Below, one piece after another: positions 39,341 through 42,512 of a DNA stretch of 42,512 bases. Below the pieces are notes generated by a model. That model was given only the letters and a program-made list of their open reading frames with translations. It searched no databases and was not told the origin of the DNA. This stretch comes from an uncultured Clostridia bacterium (GTDB lineage Bacteria; Bacillota; Clostridia; Oscillospirales; Ruminococcaceae): contig CALXGT010000008.1 in the NCBI GenBank assembly GCA_944387915.1, positions 1-42,512 on the forward strand. The letters are read 5' to 3'. Positions within the stretch are counted from its first letter, which is position 1. Each line of letters starts with the position of its first letter. Position numbers and translations under genes: made by a program.

Positions 39341-40741
39341 TTACCGCTTGCCCATCTGTTTTAATTTTTGGACAAAATCGGGGGCGTATACGTCTAAGAG
39401 CTCTTCCAACTCCTCGTCGCTGATAACGGTTTGCCGGCCCTCGTCGTATTGCTCATCGATCCATTCTTTCATCTTGACGATGAACTCATCCCGCTTGTTT
39501 ACCTTCATATCGTCGGGGAGACGGTAGTAAGTATTGACCCAGTAAGCGATTCCCGCTAAACCGGAGAGATTGCTCACAGCGACCATCGCGGGGCGGTTTA
39601 AGATCTTTTCGGTGTCGAAGATGTTGTAGATCTCCTGATCCTTCAAAAGACCGTCGGCATGGATGCCGGCCCGGGTCAGGTTAAAATGTTTGCCCACAAA
39701 AGGAGTCATGGGAGAAAGGTCATAGCCGGTCTCATTGACCATATAGTCGGCGATTTCGGTAATGACCTCCGGGTTCATTCCGTTAAAGGTTCCCTTTAAC
39801 GACGCGTATTCGAACACCATCGCCTCCAAAGGAACGTTGCCGGTGCGCTCGCCGATACCCAGTAAAGAGCAGTTGACCGCTTGGGCGCCGTACATCCAGG
39901 CAGTAGTGGCGTTGACAACGCCTTTATAGAAATCGTTATGACCATGCCATTCCAACATTTCGCAGGGAACGCCGGAATAATGCTGAAGGCCGTAGATAAT
40001 ACCCGATACGCTTCGAGGAAGAGCGACGCCGGGATAGGGAACGCCGTAGCCCATAGTATCGCAGGCACGAATCTTAATGGGAATGTTCGCTTCTTTGGAA
40101 AGCTTCATCAGCGCGCTGGCGAAGGGGACTACAAAGCCGTAGAAATCGGCGCGGGTAATGTCCTCAAAATGGCAACGGGGACGGAGTCCGGCGGAAAGGG
40201 CGTCGTAAACTACACCCAAGTACTGTTCCATCGCTTCCTTTCGGGTAAGGTTCATCTTTTTGTAAATATGATAATCCGAGCAGCTTACCAAAATGCCGGT
40301 TTCTTTGATGCCCAGATCCTTTACTAACTGGAAGTCGGATTTGGATGCCCGGATCCAGGTGGTAATTTCCGGGAACTCGTACCCTAAATCCATGCACTGC
40401 TCCAGTGCGTCCCGATCCTTTTTGGAATACACGAAAAATTCCGTTTGGCGAACAATTCCGTTTTCTCCGCTGAGCCGATGCAGCATCTTATAAATATCCA
40501 CCATTTGTTTAGTGGTGTAAGGAGCTCTCGCCTGCTGCCCGTCCCGGAAGGTGGTGTCGGTAATATATACTTCCTCCGGCATATTTTCCGGAACTCGCCG
40601 ATAGTTGAAGGCGATCTTCGGGACTTCCGTATAAGGAAACATATCCCGGAATAATTCGGGGCTTTCTACGTTATGAAGCTCATATTCATAAGGATCCTGC
40701 TCCAACAGGTTGGTTCTTTTACTAATGTTAATTTCTGCCAC
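39341..40741 (-). CDS. Re-citrate synthase / homocitrate-synthase-type enzyme
   Basis: 466 residues from GTG 40739-40741, with GGAGGG six bases upstream; the ATG at 40777 has no ribosome site. A DRE-TIM barrel: VYITDTTFRDGQQARAPYTT near the start, RPRCHFEDITRADFYGFVVP, LEWHGHNDFYKGVVNATTAW with the metal-binding HxN-type site, and GIGERTGNVPLEAMVFEYAS. The length and C-terminal extension (DLSPMTPFVGKHFNLTRAGI onward) fit the Re-citrate synthases of Clostridia, which condense acetyl-CoA with oxaloacetate for glutamate synthesis. Homocitrate synthase is the alternative. No si-type citrate synthase, aconitase or isocitrate dehydrogenase is in the window. Confidence 0.87.
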   Translation of the reverse strand: MAEINISKRTNLLEQDPYEYELHNVESPELFRDMFPYTEVPKIAFNYRRVPENMPEEVYITDTTFRDGQQARAPYTTKQMVDIYKMLHRLSGENGIVRQTEFFVYSKKDRDALEQCMDLGYEFPEITTWIRASKSDFQLVKDLGIKETGILVSCSDYHIYKKMNLTRKEAMEQYLGVVYDALSAGLRPRCHFEDITRADFYGFVVPFASALMKLSKEANIPIKIRACDTMGYGVPYPGVALPRSVSGIIYGLQHYSGVPCEMLEWHGHNDFYKGVVNATTAWMYGAQAVNCSLLGIGERTGNVPLEAMVFEYASLKGTFNGMNPEVITEIADYMVNETGYDLSPMTPFVGKHFNLTRAGIHADGLLKDQEIYNIFDTEKILNRPAMVAVSNLSGLAGIAYWVNTYYRLPDDMKVNKRDEFIVKMKEWIDEQYDEGRQTVISDEELEELLDVYAPDFVQKLKQMGKR

Positions 40742-40800
40742 GCTACTCCCTCCATATCCTAAGCATATATGCTCCAAAAAAGAATTTGTCTATTGCTTCC

Positions 40801-40829
40801 ATTATAAGGGAAAAGGCGAAAGCCGTCAA
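40801..40829 (-). promoter_or_regulatory. Promoter of the Re-citrate synthase gene
   Basis: On the minus strand: TTGACG (40824-40829), 17 bases, TATAAT (40801-40806). Confidence 0.85.
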
Positions 40830-40979
40830 TAGGTTTTATTGATTTTTTGCAAGACAATTTAGAAATTTATTCTTTTTTTTAAGATATTTCCGAAAATTAA
40901 TAGGATTTTTTTAATTGGAACGATATATTTTTTAAATTTCCTGCAAAAGCTGCAACTTTATTATTTTTTGAATTCAAAA

Positions 40980-41008
40980 TTGCATATTTTGACAGATTAT
41001 GTTACAAT
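40980..41008 (+). promoter_or_regulatory. Promoter of the DtxR-like gene
   Basis: TTGCAT (40980-40985), 17 bases, TACAAT (41003-41008), 32 bases before the ATG, after a very AT-rich stretch (40830-40980) in which I see nothing else. Confidence 0.6.
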
Positions 41009-41039
41009 ATAAAAAGTACGCTTGAATGGGGGAAAAGAG

Positions 41040-41405
41040 ATGAAGATTCAAGAATCGGCGGAGAATTATCTGGAAACCATATTGGTTTTGGAAAAGCGGT
41101 TGGAATTCGTTCGTTCCATAGATATTGTCAATGAGCTTTCGTTTACAAAACCAAGCGTCAGTATTGCGATGAAAAAGCTTCGTACAGAAGGATTGGTGGC
41201 GGTAGACGGCAAAGGACATATTACTTTGACGGAAGCCGGACGGGAAATTGCTGAGCGAATTTATGAACGGCATACGCTGTTGTCCCATCTTCTTTCCCGG
41301 CTTGGCGTAGACCCCAAGGTTGCGGCGGAGGACGCATGCCGCATCGAGCATGTAATTAGTGAGGAAAGCTTTCGTGCGCTCCAAAAGCATGCGGAAGAGG
41401 TGTAG
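41040..41405 (+). CDS. DtxR/MntR-family metal-dependent regulator
   Basis: 121 residues from ATG 41040 (GGGGGAAAAGAG). The start (MKIQESAENYLETILVLEKR) and winged helix (VRSIDIVNELSFTKPSVSIA to LRTEGLVAVDGKGHITLTEA) are typical, and the dimer part contains metal-site candidates (ERHTLLSHLLSRLGV, EDACRIEHVIS). It lacks the SH3-like C-terminal domain of DtxR, as in MntR-type proteins, and likely controls iron or manganese genes not visible here. Confidence 0.92.
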   Translation: MKIQESAENYLETILVLEKRLEFVRSIDIVNELSFTKPSVSIAMKKLRTEGLVAVDGKGHITLTEAGREIAERIYERHTLLSHLLSRLGVDPKVAAEDACRIEHVISEESFRALQKHAEEV

Positions 41406-41423
41406 CGGGTTTTGACCTGCAAC

Positions 41424-41476
41424 AAAAAAGACGGACGAGGACGCCTTTTATAGAAGGCGCGCTTCGTCCGTTTTCA
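41424..41476. terminator. Terminator shared by DtxR-like and PQ-loop genes
   Basis: ACGGACGA/TCGTCCGT (41431-41438/41464-41471) around an inner CGCCTT/AAGGCG hairpin, flanked by A6 and T4. Confidence 0.88.
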
Positions 41477-41503
41477 GATAGTCGGGGCTTTTGGATATTT
41501 GAA

Positions 41504-41788
41504 TTACGCGGAGACGTTTGATTCCCCCATTTTGCGTTCCCGATTTTTATTGACATAATATAAAACCGTATCGCAGGCTACCATTGACAAATTCAGAATA
41601 TACAAAACAAAGACAATGTCCGGAGAGTAAAGAATCTTATGGATAATTCCAAATACGTAGCCGATTACAATGATATAAAGGAAAAAGACGCTTTTTCCCT
41701 TTGTAGATTTGGATTTGACCGATTTATAGATATTAACCGGCCATGCCAAACCAAAACTAAGAAGCATTCCTGTTTCGAAAATACTCAT
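41504..41788 (-). CDS. Small PQ-loop / SemiSWEET-like membrane protein
   Basis: 94 residues from ATG 41786-41788, with AGGAGGGATCATC upstream. Three membrane helices: ETGMLLSFGLAWPVNIYKSV, SVFFLYIIVIGYVFGIIHKI and IVFVLYILNLSMVACDTVLY. The first ends in WPVNIYKS, followed by the SKSTKGKS loop, matching a PQ-loop/SemiSWEET-like three-helix unit. Those proteins move sugars as dimers; here the family link is plausible but the substrate is unknown. Confidence 0.78.
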   Translation of the reverse strand: MSIFETGMLLSFGLAWPVNIYKSVKSKSTKGKSVFFLYIIVIGYVFGIIHKILYSPDIVFVLYILNLSMVACDTVLYYVNKNRERKMGESNVSA

Positions 41789-41866
41789 GATGATCCCTCC
41801 TCTCGCTATTTTACCGTTTTTGGAAAATTTGTCAAGATGGGAGAGAAAAAAATCTAAAAAAACATC

Positions 41867-41895
41867 TTGACAATGAGATAAAAAAGTAGTATCAT
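41867..41895 (+). promoter_or_regulatory. Promoter of initiator tRNA-Met
   Basis: TTGACA (41867-41872), 17 bases, TATCAT (41890-41895), about 20 bases before the tRNA. Confidence 0.85.
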
Positions 41896-41915
41896 ATGAA
41901 AGTACCAAAAAATAT

Positions 41916-41991
<76 letters not shown>

Positions 41992-41995
41992 AGTT

Positions 41996-42030
41996 TAGTG
42001 GTCGATTTTACTGTCGGCCACTTTTTTCTT
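41996..42030 (+). terminator. tRNA-fMet terminator
   Basis: AGTGGTCGA / TCGGCCACT around TTTTACTG, then T6. Confidence 0.9.
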
Positions 42031-42504
42031 AGGTTTTATGGGGGTTTGCGGGCTTTTTTGCCTCTCAAAACAAGTAGATGTTTCCATTACTGTCATCCCC
42101 CTTTTGAGTGAATATAGCAGTGAAAAGCGGAGTCAAATTCTGAGAAAATCAGGATTTGGCTTCGCTTTTTTCATTTTCTACCATATTTTTCTTCCGCTGG
42201 AGATGTAGAAGTTTCCGGCGTATATATAGATAGTCTGCCCAAAGTCCGAAAGACAAAAAGCAGAGGATATCAAAGGCGCAAAATACAAGGGGGTAGTGCG
42301 CCCTTTTTTAAGGTCCCGGTTTCTGAACAGCAGGAACCGGGGTTTTTCTTTTCCGGAAATTCCCCTTTTCCCCTCTCTCACACACTCTCCCCTAATCCCC
42401 AAAATTTACCGGCTGGGAAAAAAACGTATGTCGTTACCGGAACGTTCTTTTCCCAGCCGGTAAATATATTTTTCCACACACAACAAGAAAGGATGTTGAA
42501 ACTT
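42031..42504. other. Long intergenic stretch with two large hairpins
   Basis: No supported gene. A stem at 42123-42171 (AAAAGCGGAG..GCTTCGCTTTTTT with a CAAATTCTGA/TCAGGATTTG part) looks like a terminator. A perfect 18-bp inverted repeat (arms 42404-42421 and 42448-42465) follows. The frame on the minus strand at 42178-42402 has no ribosome site or recognisable product. A new gene may start at ATG 42505 at the window edge. Confidence 0.6.
42404..42475 (+). promoter_or_regulatory. 18-bp inverted repeat in front of the edge gene (attenuator candidate)
   Basis: ATTTACCGGCTGGGAAAA (42404-42421) and TTTTCCCAGCCGGTAAAT (42448-42465) are fully complementary; ATATTTTT follows. It lies 40 bases before ATG 42505, which AGAAAGGATGTTGAAACTT precedes. 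It may end transcription from upstream or control the gene that leaves the window. Confidence 0.65.
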
Positions 42505-42512
42505 ATGAACAT

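Noticed and set aside
42178..42402. Minus-strand frame of 74 residues near the right edge
   Set aside because: No ribosome site, Arg/Lys-rich low-information product, and overlap with terminator-like repeats.

Overview
The window looks like chromosome of an anaerobic, spore-forming member of the Clostridia (Firmicutes), plausibly Oscillospiraceae-like. This is inferred from a SpoVAF/GerA-type germination protein, rubrerythrin, a Re-citrate-synthase-type enzyme, ferredoxin-fused redox proteins, a NiCo riboswitch driving a CDF exporter, consensus sigma-A promoters, AGGAGG ribosome binding sites and common TTG/GTG starts. The species cannot be named from sequence alone.

Region 1 (1-4144) looks like the right end of an integrated mobile element. 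It holds the tail of an unknown gene, a DUF234-type AAA ATPase, a TnpV protein, a promoter-structured RNA-terminator unit of about 330 nt in front of a small HNH protein and a 55-residue acidic protein, and a double-HTH excisionase-like protein. It stops at the 3' half of a tRNA-Ser(CGA) gene (4089-4144) whose 5' half is missing. That is the expected scar (attR) of an element inserted in a tRNA gene.

Region 2 (4145-13000) has redox and drug-response genes: an Rrf2 regulator with twin operators, a decayed quinone-oxidoreductase tail, a flavodoxin-ferredoxin fusion, a TetR gene broken by a one-base shift between two membrane-protein genes, a MarR regulator with a MATE exporter fused to a cytidylate-kinase-like domain, and an ABC exporter with a degenerate ATPase.

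Region 3 (13000-24000) holds a YczE-like membrane protein, pnuC behind a leader hairpin, a NiCo-riboswitch-controlled CDF exporter, a YspA-like SLOG protein, a cluster of four tiny DNA-binding proteins (one RHH, three XRE), a Schlafen/AlbA-type ATP-binding regulator, two GNAT acetyltransferases, a YtrA-type GntR-ABC operon with a clear operator/promoter, and a SpoVAF-like gene.

Region 4 (24000-42512) is mostly housekeeping: a DUF1540 protein divergent from rubrerythrin, DUF1015, an oxidoreductase/sugar-isomerase operon, a lipoprotein, a DUF2975-XRE pair, a galactokinase-like kinase with a degenerate histidine-kinase-like gene, ung, an SDR divergent from a Ca2+-type P-ATPase, a ferredoxin-type aldo/keto reductase, Re-citrate synthase, a DtxR-like regulator, a PQ-loop protein and initiator tRNA-Met. 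Most units end in strong intrinsic terminators, many of them shared by convergent genes.
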